Assembly (NCBI RefSeq): GCF_003716325.1
Contig: NZ_RDSR01000016.1
Coordinates: 1 to 64,000 of the forward strand
Source of the DNA: Cryobacterium tepidiphilum
GTDB taxonomy: Bacteria; Actinomycetota; Actinomycetes; Actinomycetales; Microbacteriaceae
Direction of reading: 5' to 3'
DNA: 64,000 nt
Part shown: positions 40,556-49,564 of the stretch, in pieces
How the letters are laid out: each line of letters starts with the position of its first letter
Position numbering within the stretch: position 1 is the stretch's first letter
The notes under the pieces: model-generated
The model's input: the letters and a program-made list of their open reading frames with translations, nothing else
Database searches by the model: none
Told to the model about the DNA's origin: nothing
Made by a program: the position numbers and the translations under genes

Positions 40556-41524
40556 GTGCGCAAAGCATCCGCGCTGATCGCGACCGCTGGACTGTTGATA
40601 GCAGTCCTCACCGGTTGCAGCAGCCCCAGTTCGACCAATGGCGACTGCGAGCCGAAAGCCAAGGACGGTGCCGCGTCCAAGCTCGTGAGCGTCAAGGGCG
40701 ATGAGGGCAGCGCACCGAAGGTCACCTTCCCGACCCCGGTGAAGACCGACACCACGCAGCGGAAGGTCATCGACGAGGGCACCGGCCCCGGCGTGACCAA
40801 GGGCCAGAAGGTCAAGGTGGAGCTCAGCGCCTACAACGGCACCACGGGCAAGCCGATCCAGCAGAGCAAGTACGACGGCTCCGACGCGGCGAGCTTCGTG
40901 CTGAACGACAGCACCATCGCCGGGCTCGTGAAGGGCCTGATCTGCGCGAAGGAGGGCTCGCGGGTCGCGGTCGTCGTCGCGCCCGACGACGCGTTCGGCC
41001 CGCAGGGCGGCAACGCCCAGATCGGTGTCGGCAAAGACGACAGCATGGTGTTCGTCGTCGACATCGTCAAGACCTACCTGCCGCGCGCGAACGGCGAGCC
41101 GCAGTCCGTGGCCGCCGACCTGCCCGCTGTCGTCCTCGCCAAGAACGGGGAGCCTGGCATCACGGTTCCGTCGTCCGAGCCGCCGAAGAAGCTGGAGGTC
41201 GGCGTCCTCAAGAAGGGCGACGGCGCCACCGTCAAGGAAGGCGACACCGTCACCGTGCACTACACCGGTGTCGTCTGGGAGACCAAGGAGGTCTTCGACT
41301 CGAGCTGGAAGCGCAACGCGCCTGCAGAGTTCGTGGCCGCTGACGGCTCCAAGACCCAGGGTGGCGTCATCCCGGGCTTCGCGGATGCGCTGATCGGCAA
41401 GAAGGTCGGCTCGCAGATCATCGCTGTCATACCGCCCGACCAGGGCTACGGCGACAAGGCGCAGGGAACGATCCCGGCGGGCTCGACGCTGATCTTCGTC
41501 GTCGACATCCTCGGCATCGGCTGA
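40556..41524 (+). CDS. Lipoprotein with two FKBP-type PPIase domains
   Basis: A 322-residue exported lipoprotein (GTG start; lipobox LTGC). An N-terminal degenerate FKBP-like domain spans about 60-175 (VIDEGTGPGVTKGQKVKVEL ... MVFVVDIV). A canonical FKBP domain spans about 205-322 (VKEGDTVTVHYTGVVWETKE, FDSSWKRN, VIPGFADALIGKKVGSQIIA, STLIFVVDILGI). It should catalyse prolyl isomerisation on exported proteins. It lies in the conserved block ahead of pafBC and is closed by the terminator at 41543-41586. Confidence 0.95.
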   Translation: MRKASALIATAGLLIAVLTGCSSPSSTNGDCEPKAKDGAASKLVSVKGDEGSAPKVTFPTPVKTDTTQRKVIDEGTGPGVTKGQKVKVELSAYNGTTGKPIQQSKYDGSDAASFVLNDSTIAGLVKGLICAKEGSRVAVVVAPDDAFGPQGGNAQIGVGKDDSMVFVVDIVKTYLPRANGEPQSVAADLPAVVLAKNGEPGITVPSSEPPKKLEVGVLKKGDGATVKEGDTVTVHYTGVVWETKEVFDSSWKRNAPAEFVAADGSKTQGGVIPGFADALIGKKVGSQIIAVIPPDQGYGDKAQGTIPAGSTLIFVVDILGIG

Positions 41525-41542
41525 TCGGGTAATTCCGCACCA

Positions 41543-41586
41543 ACGGATGCCGCCTCTTGCGACCGGGAGGTGGCATCCGTGTTTTT
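41543..41586 (+). terminator. Rho-independent terminator after FKBP gene
   Basis: A long stem ACGGATGCCGCCTC / GAGGTGGCATCCGT (one mismatch) is followed by GTTTTTCCC, 19 bases after the FKBP stop. Confidence 0.85.
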
Positions 41587-41600
41587 CCCGCGGCGCTGGA

Positions 41601-41606
41601 TAGACT
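41601..41606 (+). promoter_or_regulatory. -10 box TAGACT of pafB
   Basis: TAGACT lies six bases before the pafB GTG, directly after the FKBP terminator, indicating a leaderless pafBC transcript. Confidence 0.6.
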
Positions 41607-41612
41607 CGCTCT

Positions 41613-42671
41613 GTGCCGCCCACCTCCCAGCCTCCTCAGCGCATCAGCGTCGAGGAACGCCTGTTCAGCCTGGTGCTCGCCCTCATCGCCACGGAGAGCG
41701 GCCTGACCAAGGCGGAGATCCTGGAAACGGTGCAGGGGTACCGTCAGCGTTACCAGCGCGGCGGCGACAACGCGAGCCTGGAGCGCCAATTCGAGCGCGA
41801 CAAGGACGACATCCGCGAACTGGGCATCCCGCTCGAGACGATCGAACCGCTGGACGAGTCGGGTAGCAACCACAACCTGCGCTACCGCATACCCAAGGGT
41901 CTGTACGACCTGCCGTCTGACGTGTCGTTCACGTCCGACGAACTCATGCTGCTGAAGCTCGCGGCAGCTGTCTGGCGTGAGGGCTCGCTGTCGTCCGATT
42001 CGCAACGCGCGCTCACCAAGCTGAATTCCCTCGGCGTGGACTCCACGGATCCGGTGCTGGGCTACGCGCCGCACCTGCGGGCACGGGACGCGGCGTTCGA
42101 GCCGCTCAGCAAGGCCATGGATCGCAGCCAGGTCGTCACGTTCCCGTACCTCAAGCCCGGCGAGCCCGCTCCCCGGCGGCGCACGGTGGCGCCCCTCGCC
42201 GTCGTTCTGCACGAGGGCCGCTGGCATCTGCATGCCGCCGACCAGGAGTCCGGCCAACGGCGCACGTTCCTGCTCTCGAGGATCGTGGGGCCGGTCACCC
42301 CCGTGCCGGGGAAGACGTTCACACCCGAGCCGGACGGCCAGGCGCACCACGCACTCGAGGCCCTCGACCGGCTCTGGGAAGCAAACACCGCGCGCGTGCG
42401 TGTGGTGCCGGAAAGCGAAGCGGAGCTGTTGCTTCGGAAGCGGACCGCCGGAGAGGCCGGACCAGCTGGGCGAGCGGAAGAGCCCGCGGGCACCGACCAG
42501 GCCCTCATCCTGCACTTCACCGACATCGACATCCTCGCCGATGAACTGGCCGGCTTCGGCCCGGAAGTCCTCGTGCTGGACCCGCCCCGGCTGCAGGAGG
42601 CCGTCATGGAACGGCTCCGACGGGTAGCCGAGGCGCACGCCGCCCCGGACGGGGAGGACACCCATGGCTGA
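41613..42671 (+). CDS. pafB: WYL-domain DNA-damage regulator PafB
   Basis: A 352-residue transcription factor with an N-terminal winged helix (RISVEERLFSLVLALIATES), a WYL domain in the middle (PLAVVLHEGRWHLHAADQESGQRRTFLLSRI) and a WCX C-terminal part. PafBC activates the LexA-independent DNA-damage response in actinobacteria. The GTG start is leaderless. It overlaps pafC by eight bases, as is usual, and the two act as a complex. Confidence 0.94.
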   Translation: MPPTSQPPQRISVEERLFSLVLALIATESGLTKAEILETVQGYRQRYQRGGDNASLERQFERDKDDIRELGIPLETIEPLDESGSNHNLRYRIPKGLYDLPSDVSFTSDELMLLKLAAAVWREGSLSSDSQRALTKLNSLGVDSTDPVLGYAPHLRARDAAFEPLSKAMDRSQVVTFPYLKPGEPAPRRRTVAPLAVVLHEGRWHLHAADQESGQRRTFLLSRIVGPVTPVPGKTFTPEPDGQAHHALEALDRLWEANTARVRVVPESEAELLLRKRTAGEAGPAGRAEEPAGTDQALILHFTDIDILADELAGFGPEVLVLDPPRLQEAVMERLRRVAEAHAAPDGEDTHG

Positions 42672-43641
42672 GCAGCCGACGCGGGCCACCGACCGGCTCG
42701 CCTTTCTCCTGTCCCTGGTCCCGTTCCTCATGGAGCACGACGGGATCAGCGTCGCCGATGTCGCCGCGCACTTCGACGTCCCGGCCGACCGGGTGCGGGA
42801 GGCGGTCAACCTGATCGCCATGTCGGGCATCCCGGGGGAGACCCAGCAGTACCTGCACGGTGACCTGTTCGACATCAACTGGGACGAGTTCGTCGCCAAC
42901 GACCGGGTCGTGCTCACCAACCTCGTCGCGATCGACGATTCCCCGCGGTTCTCGGCGCGGGAGGCCGCGGCGCTGATCGCGGGGCTGCAATATCTCAGCT
43001 CACTTCCGGAGAACGCCGATCGCGGTGCGATCGCGTCGCTCATGGCCAAGCTCACGCGCGGGGCATCCGCTGCGCCGAGCCAACTCGCCGTGGCCCCCAC
43101 CGACTCCCATGACGCGATCGGCACCATCCAGGCCGCGGTGCGCGCCGGCGTGCAGGTCGAGTTCAACTACCTCGACGCACAGGGCGGGCATGTGCTGCGT
43201 CACGTCGACCCGCTGCGCATCGAGTCCGTCGACCAGAACTGGTACCTGCGCGGCTGGTGCCACTTGCGGCAGGCCGTACGCACGTTCCGCCTCGACCGCA
43301 TGAGCGACCTGACCGCGACCTCGACGCCCGCCGCCGACCACGACGAGGACGTCGTGGTGCCCAGCTCGTTCTTCCAGGCGTCCGAGCACGATCAGTGGGT
43401 CGAACTCGACCTGCCCGAGTCGGCGCTGCCGCTGATCGCCGACTACATGCCCGAACGCGCAGGAACACCCGACGCAGCCGGGCGCATGCGCGTCAGCGTG
43501 CGCGTCGCCCATGTCCACGGCCTCAAGCGCCTCATCACGAGCCTCGGCGGACTCGTGACCGTCGCCCAGCCGGCGGAGGCACGACGCGTCGTCCACGACT
43601 GGGCGACCGCAGGCATCCGCCGTTACCAGGGCGGGGTGTGA
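42664..43641 (+). CDS. pafC: WYL-domain DNA-damage regulator PafC
   Basis: The 325-residue partner of PafB. It has a winged helix (RLAFLLSLVPFLMEHDGISV ... VAAHFDVPADRVREAVNLI), a WYL domain (VRAGVQVEFNYLDAQGGHVL, HVDPLRIESVDQNWYLRGWC, AVRTFRLDRM) and a WCX extension. Binding of single-stranded nucleic acid to WYL is thought to switch the PafBC complex on. The start overlaps the pafB stop; the stop overlaps the next small gene. Confidence 0.94.
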   Translation: MAEQPTRATDRLAFLLSLVPFLMEHDGISVADVAAHFDVPADRVREAVNLIAMSGIPGETQQYLHGDLFDINWDEFVANDRVVLTNLVAIDDSPRFSAREAAALIAGLQYLSSLPENADRGAIASLMAKLTRGASAAPSQLAVAPTDSHDAIGTIQAAVRAGVQVEFNYLDAQGGHVLRHVDPLRIESVDQNWYLRGWCHLRQAVRTFRLDRMSDLTATSTPAADHDEDVVVPSSFFQASEHDQWVELDLPESALPLIADYMPERAGTPDAAGRMRVSVRVAHVHGLKRLITSLGGLVTVAQPAEARRVVHDWATAGIRRYQGGV

Positions 43642-43988
43642 CCGTGCCCTGGTGGTCGTGGGTCATCATCTGGACGGTTCTCGTGCTGCTCCTGTTCGGC
43701 ATGCTCGCCTGGTTCGCCGTGGTGCTCTTCAAGAAGCTCATGGCAACCCTGCACGCCCTCGGGGAACTCGGTGACCAGCTGGCCGCACTCGACACGCGGC
43801 TGGACGACCTGGGGCGGGAGCGGTTCCGCCCGGCGATCTGGGCCGACCGCGCGGCGCTCGCCCGCGACATCGAACGCCGGCGTGCCCTCCGGATGCGTCG
43901 CCGTCAGGAAAAACAGGATGCGCGCGTAGCACGAGGTAAACTGATTCGACAAGCTCCACTGAACCAGAGGACGTTCCCTCATGCTTAG
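43638..43988 (+). CDS. Small membrane protein between pafC and tatA
   Basis: A 116-residue protein with one N-terminal membrane helix (WVIIWTVLVLLLFGMLAWFAVVLF) followed by a charged helical cytosolic part (ELGDQLAALDTRLDDLGRER, RRALRMRRRQEKQDARVARG). The GTG overlaps the pafC stop (GTGA) and the stop overlaps the tatA start by eight bases. It is a regular member of this locus in Micrococcales with no known function; a Tat-associated or structural role is only a guess. Confidence 0.8.
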   Translation: MTVPWWSWVIIWTVLVLLLFGMLAWFAVVLFKKLMATLHALGELGDQLAALDTRLDDLGRERFRPAIWADRAALARDIERRRALRMRRRQEKQDARVARGKLIRQAPLNQRTFPHA

Positions 43989-44205
43989 CAACCTGACCGG
44001 ATGGCATTTCCTGATCATCCTCGTCGTCGTCCTGCTCTTGTTCGGCGCCACCAAGCTTCCGGTCCTCGCGCGCAGCCTGGGCCAGTCGGCGAAGATCTTC
44101 AAGAACGAGATCAAGAACGACGACTCCGCGCGCACCACCGACCCGGAGACCGTCGTGACAACGGATGCCGCCAAGACCGACGGCGACTCCTCCCCGAAGC
44201 CGTAG
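43981..44205 (+). CDS. tatA: Sec-independent translocase subunit TatA
   Basis: A 74-residue TatA/E-family protein with a short membrane helix (HFLIILVVVLLLFGATKLPV) containing the F-G-x-x-K-L-P hinge. An amphipathic helix (LARSLGQSAKIFKNEI) and an acidic tail follow. It oligomerises to form the pore for folded proteins with twin-Arg signals. It is five bases upstream of tatC. Confidence 0.95.
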   Translation: MLSNLTGWHFLIILVVVLLLFGATKLPVLARSLGQSAKIFKNEIKNDDSARTTDPETVVTTDAAKTDGDSSPKP

Positions 44206-44210
44206 CAACG

Positions 44211-45005
44211 GTGGCCGTGCCCACCCCGCGGCGCACCAACCGCGACGGGAGAATGTCGCTCGGGCAGCACCTGTTGGAGTTGCGGAAGCGCCTGTTCCGG
44301 GCGGCGGCGGGAATCGCGCTCGGCGCCATCGTCGGTTGGCTGCTCTCGGACTTCGTGTGGGACCAGCTGCGTGAGCCCATCTACGCAATCATCAACGCAC
44401 AGCACCGCAACGCCCAGATCAACTACCCGAACATCACCTCCGCGTTCGACCTGAAGCTGAAGATCGCCATGTACGTGGGGCTGATCGTGTCGAGCCCCGT
44501 CTGGTTGTACCAGGTCTTCGCATTCCTGATGCCGGGCCTGACCCGCAAGGAGAAGGCCTACACCTTCGGCTTCTTCTTCACGGCCGTTCCGCTGTTCCTC
44601 GCCGGATGCGCGGCCGGCTGGTACGTGCTGCCGCACGTCGTGGAGTTGATGACCAGCTTCGCCCCGAAGGAAGACGCCGCGTACATCGTCGCGACCGACT
44701 ACTTCGACTTCGTGCTCAAGCTCGTCGTAGCCATCGGCATTGCCTTCGTGGTGCCCGTGTTCGTCGTGCTGCTCAACTTCGCCGGCGTCCTCAGCGCCCG
44801 AGCCATCATCGCGTCCTGGCGCATCGCCGTGCTTCTCATCGTCCTGTTCACCGCCATCGCCACCCCCGCCGCCGATGTCGTGTCGATGTTCCTGCTCGCC
44901 ATCCCGATGATCCTGCTCTATTTCGCCGCCTATGGCATCGCGTTCGTCCACGACCGTCGGGTGGAGCGGCGCACTGCCGCGTTCGAACAGGAACTAGCCT
45001 TGTGA
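44211..45005 (+). CDS. tatC: Sec-independent translocase subunit TatC
   Basis: A 264-residue protein with six membrane helices. The twin-Arg receptor motifs are MSLGQHLLELRKRLFRA at the N-terminus and the TM2-3 region SSPVWLYQVFAFLMPGLTRKEK. GTG start at 44211. With TatA it forms the Tat export pathway. It is one base from the following helicase gene. Confidence 0.96.
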   Translation: MAVPTPRRTNRDGRMSLGQHLLELRKRLFRAAAGIALGAIVGWLLSDFVWDQLREPIYAIINAQHRNAQINYPNITSAFDLKLKIAMYVGLIVSSPVWLYQVFAFLMPGLTRKEKAYTFGFFFTAVPLFLAGCAAGWYVLPHVVELMTSFAPKEDAAYIVATDYFDFVLKLVVAIGIAFVVPVFVVLLNFAGVLSARAIIASWRIAVLLIVLFTAIATPAADVVSMFLLAIPMILLYFAAYGIAFVHDRRVERRTAAFEQELAL

Positions 45006-45006
45006 C

Positions 45007-47445
45007 ATGAGTGAGGTCCTTTCCCCCGCCGAACGCTTCGCGGCAGCGAAAGCCAGGGCGGGAAAGCCCCACCTCGCTTCCTTCCGGGAACGCCTCCGCT
45101 TCGACCTGGACCCATTCCAGCTCGCCGCGGCCTCCTCCCTGGAAGCCGGCAAGAGCGTGCTCGTCGCCGCACCCACGGGAGCGGGCAAGACCGTCGTCGC
45201 CGAGTTCGCCGCGTACCTGGCCATGCAGGACCGCTCGGCGAAGATCTTCTACACCGCCCCGATGAAGGCGCTCAGCAACCAGAAGTTCCAGGAGTTCACC
45301 GCCGAGTACGGCGCCGAGCACGTCGGACTCCTCACCGGCGACACCAACATCAATTCGCAGGGCCGCATCGTGGTGATGACCACCGAGGTGCTGCGCAACA
45401 TGCTCTACGCCGACTCCGACCTGCTCACCGACCTCGCCTTCGTCGTGATGGACGAGGTTCACTACCTCGCGGACCGGTTCCGGGGCGCGGTGTGGGAGGA
45501 GGTCATCATCCACCTCCCACAGAGCGTCCGCCTCGTCTCGTTGAGCGCGACGGTGTCGAACGCCGAGGAGTTCGGCGACTGGCTGCAGGCGGTGCGCGGC
45601 GAGACCGACGTCATCGTCTCGGAGGATCGCCCGGTGCCGCTGGAGCAGCACGTGCTGGTGAGCAACAAGATGCTCGACCTCTTCGACTCCTCGGGTCTGG
45701 CCGCCACGCACCGCGTGAACCCGGAACTGGTGCGGCTCGCGCAGTTCGGAGGCCGGAACAGCTCCTCCCGCTCCGCACCGGGCCGGCGCGGCGGTGATCG
45801 GGGCCGCTACCACGAGCACGGGCGGTTCGACGCGGGCAGGATGGACCGCGCCGGCATCGTGGAGATGCTGGGCGGCAAGCACCTGCTCCCGGCGATCTTC
45901 TTCATCTTCAGCCGCGCCGGCTGCGACCAGGCCGTGCGGCAGGTGCTGCGCGCCGGCGTACGCCTGACCGAGGCGCACGAGCGCGAAGAGATCCGGCAGA
46001 TCGTCGACGAGCGTTGTCGCACGCTGCGGGACGAAGACCTGGCCGTGCTGGGGTACTGGGAATGGCTCGAGGGCCTGGAGCGGGGAGTCGCAGCGCACCA
46101 CGCGGGCATGCTCCCGGCGTTCAAGGAGGTCGTCGAGGAACTCTTCCAGAAGAAGCTGGTGAAGGCCGTCTTCGCCACCGAGACGCTGGCGCTCGGCATC
46201 AACATGCCCGCGCGCACGGTCGTCCTGGAGAAGTTGGAGAAGTTCAACGGCGAGGCGCGCGTGCCCATCACGCCCGGGGAGTACACGCAGCTCACAGGAC
46301 GCGCTGGGCGCCGCGGCATCGACGTCGAGGGCCACTCCGTGATCCAGTGGCAGCAGGGTCTCGACCCGCAGGCCGTCGCCTCCCTCGCCTCCCGCCGCAC
46401 CTACCCGCTCAATTCCAGCTTCAAGCCCACCTACAACATGGCCGTGAACCTGATCGACCAGTTCGGGCGTGAGCGCACACGGCTCGTCCTGGAGTCGTCC
46501 TTCGCCCAGTTCCAGGCCGACCGTGCCGTCGTGGACCTGGCACGGAAGGTGCGCCAGCAGGAGGAGTCGCTCGCCGGGTACGCCAGGTCGATGACCTGTC
46601 ACCTGGGCGACTTCACCGAGTATTCCGGCATCCGTCGCAAGCTCACCGACCTGGAGCGCACCAACACCGACCAGCTGAGCCGGGCGCAGCGCGACAAGCG
46701 CCAGCGGGAGCTCACCTCCTTGCGCAAGCGGCTGAAGTCGCACCCCTGCCACAGCTGCCCGGAGCGGGAGCAACACGCCCGCTGGGCGGAGCGCTGGTGG
46801 CGACTCACGAAGCAGACGGATGCGCTCAGCCAGCAGATCGCGTCGCGCACCGGCGCCGTGGCCCGCATCTTCGACCGGGTCACCGAGGTGCTCCTGGGCC
46901 TCGGGTACCTCGTGCCGAAGGGCAGCGGGCAGCTCGAGGTGGGCGATAGCGGCCAGGTGCTGCGGCGGATCTACGGGGAGCGGGACCTTCTCGTGGCCGA
47001 GTCGCTGCGCCGCGGCCTGTGGGACCGACTCGACGTGCCGAGCCTCGCCGCCCTCGCCTGCGCCCTGGTCTTCGAACCACGCCGCGATGAGGGGCTCACC
47101 GATGAGCGGTACCTGCCGCGCGGCCCGTTCCGCGAGGCGCTGTCGGAGACGCAGGACCTCTGGAGCAGGCTCGACGACCTCGAACGCGACCATCGCCTGC
47201 CGGGCAGCGATCCGCTGGCCGTGGGACTGTGCCTGGCGATGTGGAAGTGGGCCCGCGGCGCGACGCTCACCGAGGTGCTGGATGAGGCGGAGATGGCGGC
47301 CGGAGACTTCGTGCGCTGGACGAAGCAGACGGTCGACCTGCTGGACCAGCTGTCACTGGTCGCCGACGGGCCGGTGGGTCGCACGGCGCGGCTGGCGATG
47401 GATGCCATCCGCCGCGGAATCGTGGCATACAGCTCCGTCGCTTAA
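45007..47445 (+). CDS. helY: DEAD/DEAH-box (Ski2/Mtr4-like) helicase
   Basis: An 812-residue superfamily II helicase. Walker A is APTGAGKTVVAEFAAYLAM, motif II DEVHYLAD, motif III LSATVSNAEEF and motif VI QLTGRAGRRGIDVEGH. A Ski2-like winged-helix/helical C-terminal half carries a Cys pair (CHSCPEREQHAR). Actinobacterial HelY homologues are next to tatC in many genomes and are presumed to work on RNA, but the substrate is unproven. A short Arg/Ser/Gly insert (GGRNSSSRSAPGRRGGDRGR, about 245-275) looks disordered. Confidence 0.93.
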   Translation: MSEVLSPAERFAAAKARAGKPHLASFRERLRFDLDPFQLAAASSLEAGKSVLVAAPTGAGKTVVAEFAAYLAMQDRSAKIFYTAPMKALSNQKFQEFTAEYGAEHVGLLTGDTNINSQGRIVVMTTEVLRNMLYADSDLLTDLAFVVMDEVHYLADRFRGAVWEEVIIHLPQSVRLVSLSATVSNAEEFGDWLQAVRGETDVIVSEDRPVPLEQHVLVSNKMLDLFDSSGLAATHRVNPELVRLAQFGGRNSSSRSAPGRRGGDRGRYHEHGRFDAGRMDRAGIVEMLGGKHLLPAIFFIFSRAGCDQAVRQVLRAGVRLTEAHEREEIRQIVDERCRTLRDEDLAVLGYWEWLEGLERGVAAHHAGMLPAFKEVVEELFQKKLVKAVFATETLALGINMPARTVVLEKLEKFNGEARVPITPGEYTQLTGRAGRRGIDVEGHSVIQWQQGLDPQAVASLASRRTYPLNSSFKPTYNMAVNLIDQFGRERTRLVLESSFAQFQADRAVVDLARKVRQQEESLAGYARSMTCHLGDFTEYSGIRRKLTDLERTNTDQLSRAQRDKRQRELTSLRKRLKSHPCHSCPEREQHARWAERWWRLTKQTDALSQQIASRTGAVARIFDRVTEVLLGLGYLVPKGSGQLEVGDSGQVLRRIYGERDLLVAESLRRGLWDRLDVPSLAALACALVFEPRRDEGLTDERYLPRGPFREALSETQDLWSRLDDLERDHRLPGSDPLAVGLCLAMWKWARGATLTEVLDEAEMAAGDFVRWTKQTVDLLDQLSLVADGPVGRTARLAMDAIRRGIVAYSSVA

Positions 47446-47454
47446 GCTGTCGGG

Positions 47455-49032
47455 GTGATGAAGGCGCAGCACCGAGGACGTATGCCGCTGTGGGCATCCC
47501 TCGTGATGGCCGCTGCCGCGGGGCCGGTTCTCGACGCCGGCTTCCCCGACCAGAACTGGTGGGCGCTCGCCCCGGTCGGTGTCGCCGCGATGCTGGCCGC
47601 GCTGCTCGGCCGCGGCGCGTGGTCCGGGCTCCTGGTGGGGCTCGTTGCGGGACTGTCGTTCTGGCTGACCCACATCATCTGGATCACCCTGTACCTGGGG
47701 GCGGTGCCGTGGCTCGGGCTTGCCGGCATCGAGTCGCTGTTCTTCGCGGTGGGGATGTCGCTGATTGCGGTGGTGCTCCGGGTGGGTCCCCGGCTCTGGC
47801 CGAGCACCTGGGGACGCCTCGGCGTGGTGCCCGTCGTCGTCGCCGGCCTCTGGACGGCGCGGGAGGCGCTGACGGCGGTGTGGCCGTACGGCGGCTTTGC
47901 GTGGGGGCGGGTGGCGCTCAGTCAGTCGGAGAGCCCGTTCGGTTCCCTCGTCGCCTGGGTGGGCTTCTCCGGGCTCAGTTTCATCGTGGTGTGGCTCGCC
48001 GCCCTCGGCGTGCAGCTGGTCCGGGAGCAGGGCATGGCGCTGCTTCGCCGCCTGGCGATTCCCGTGGCAGCCATCGCGCTGCTGCTCCTGGTTCCCGCCT
48101 GGCCCGTGCATCAGTCCGGAACCACGCGCCTCGCCGCCGTGCAGGGCGCATCGGATGCCGGCTTGTTCGCCCAGACCGCTCCCGGGCAGATCCTGAACGA
48201 CCACGCCGCCGCCACCCTCCCGCTGGTGGGGGAGAAGGTCGATTTTGTGGTGTGGCCCGAGAACGGCAGCGACATCGACCCCACCCGGTACCCGCAGGCG
48301 GCGAAGGTGCTGGACTACCTCTCCGACGCCATGGACGCCCCGATCATCGCGGGGACCATCACACACCGCGACGGCTCGTTCTACAACACATCGCTGCTCT
48401 GGAAAGCCGGGCAGGGCGCCGTCGACTGGTACGACAAGGCCCACCCGGTGCCCTTCGCCGAATATGTGCCCGACCGCGCGTTCTGGCGGCCGTTCGCGCC
48501 CGACCTGATCGACCTGATCAGCCGGGACTACGCCATCGGCACGCGCGACAACATCTTCGACATCAACGGCATCCGGGCCGGCATCAGCATTTGCTTCGAC
48601 ATCGCCGACGACCAACTCGTCCACGACATGATCGACGGGCACGCCGACATCATCCTCGCCCAGACCAACAACGCGGACTTCGGCCACACCGACGAGAACG
48701 TGCAGCAGCTCGCGATCGCCCGTCTGCGTGCGATGGAGGCGGGCCGCACGGTGGTGAACATCTCGACCGTCGGCACGAGCGCGATCATCGCTCCCGACGG
48801 CTCCACGATCGACCGGCTCCCGACCTGGGTTCCCGGGTCGATGGTGCAGACGGTGCCGCTGAGCGACACGGTCACGCCCGCGATGCTGGTCGGTCGCCAG
48901 ATCGAGTGGCTGGTATCGGGCCTCGGCCTTGCCGGGTTCGCGCTGTGCCTCGTGGAAGCGCGGCGAACCCGGTCAGCCTTCGGTATCAGGCGCCGATTTT
49001 ATGCTGGCCGCGCCGCGCGCGCAGGACGTTGA
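47455..49032 (+). CDS. lnt: Apolipoprotein N-acyltransferase
   Basis: A 525-residue Lnt that adds the third acyl chain to lipoproteins. The N-terminal half has about seven membrane helices. The nitrilase domain (about 220-475) has the triad Glu (VVWPENGSDID), Lys (DWYDKAHPVPFAEYVP) and Cys (ISICFDIADD). GTG start followed immediately by ATG. Its 3' end overlaps the convergent rbpA gene by 47 bases. Confidence 0.94.
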   Translation: MMKAQHRGRMPLWASLVMAAAAGPVLDAGFPDQNWWALAPVGVAAMLAALLGRGAWSGLLVGLVAGLSFWLTHIIWITLYLGAVPWLGLAGIESLFFAVGMSLIAVVLRVGPRLWPSTWGRLGVVPVVVAGLWTAREALTAVWPYGGFAWGRVALSQSESPFGSLVAWVGFSGLSFIVVWLAALGVQLVREQGMALLRRLAIPVAAIALLLLVPAWPVHQSGTTRLAAVQGASDAGLFAQTAPGQILNDHAAATLPLVGEKVDFVVWPENGSDIDPTRYPQAAKVLDYLSDAMDAPIIAGTITHRDGSFYNTSLLWKAGQGAVDWYDKAHPVPFAEYVPDRAFWRPFAPDLIDLISRDYAIGTRDNIFDINGIRAGISICFDIADDQLVHDMIDGHADIILAQTNNADFGHTDENVQQLAIARLRAMEAGRTVVNISTVGTSAIIAPDGSTIDRLPTWVPGSMVQTVPLSDTVTPAMLVGRQIEWLVSGLGLAGFALCLVEARRTRSAFGIRRRFYAGRAARAGR

Positions 49033-49354
49033 GGCGCTCTTCGAGCAATTCCTCCAGTTCGGCCCGCGTGCGGCGCTCGAGCAGCATGTCCCAGTGGGTG
49101 CGGGCGACCTTCTCGTCGGAGTGGTCGACCGTCACGGGCTGGGAGTTCACGAGCAGGGTGGCGGTGTGGGCGCAGTACTTGCACTCCCATTCCTCCGGCG
49201 CCTCGGCTTCGGCCGAGAAGACCATGACGGTCTCGCGGCCACAGTGGGCGCATAGGTAGGTGTGGCTCACGCGCGGGGAGAACGTGACACCCTCTTCGCT
49301 CTGCATGCTCTGGGCCCCCAACCTCATCCCACGCAAACTACGATCCGCCATCAT
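48986..49354 (-). CDS. rbpA: RNA polymerase-binding protein RbpA
   Basis: A 122-residue RbpA with the N-terminal tail (ADRSLRGMRLGAQSM), a Zn-type core (YLCAHCGRETVMVFSAEAEAP ... WECKYCAHTATL) and the C-terminal sigma-binding helix (HWDMLLERRTRAELEELLEERL). It stabilises the group 1/2 sigma-RNA polymerase open complex. Start: GGAG precedes two ATGs in a row; the first is used here. It is the actinobacterial hallmark gene of the window. Confidence 0.96.
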   Translation of the reverse strand: MMADRSLRGMRLGAQSMQSEEGVTFSPRVSHTYLCAHCGRETVMVFSAEAEAPEEWECKYCAHTATLLVNSQPVTVDHSDEKVARTHWDMLLERRTRAELEELLEERLNVLRARRGQHKIGA

Positions 49355-49564
49355 GTTCTCCTCTCCCGGTCCGTACCCTGTTTTAAACCACCAAGCTGTG
49401 CGTTCTCTTTCCGCGGCGCCGTTACTGGGAGGCAACTCACAGGCTGGGCAGTCGCCGGGACCCCTTCACGGGTGCGGCCGTTCCGCCGTCCTTCGAGCCC
49501 GCCGGCGGCGTTTTGCCCGCACTCGCGGGAACGCGGCCCGGTGAGGGCACGCGACGAGGAGTGA

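Noticed and set aside
44848-47193. 781-codon open frame on the minus strand
   Set aside because: It is the antisense shadow of the helicase gene in GC-rich DNA; the plus-strand frame has all helicase motifs.
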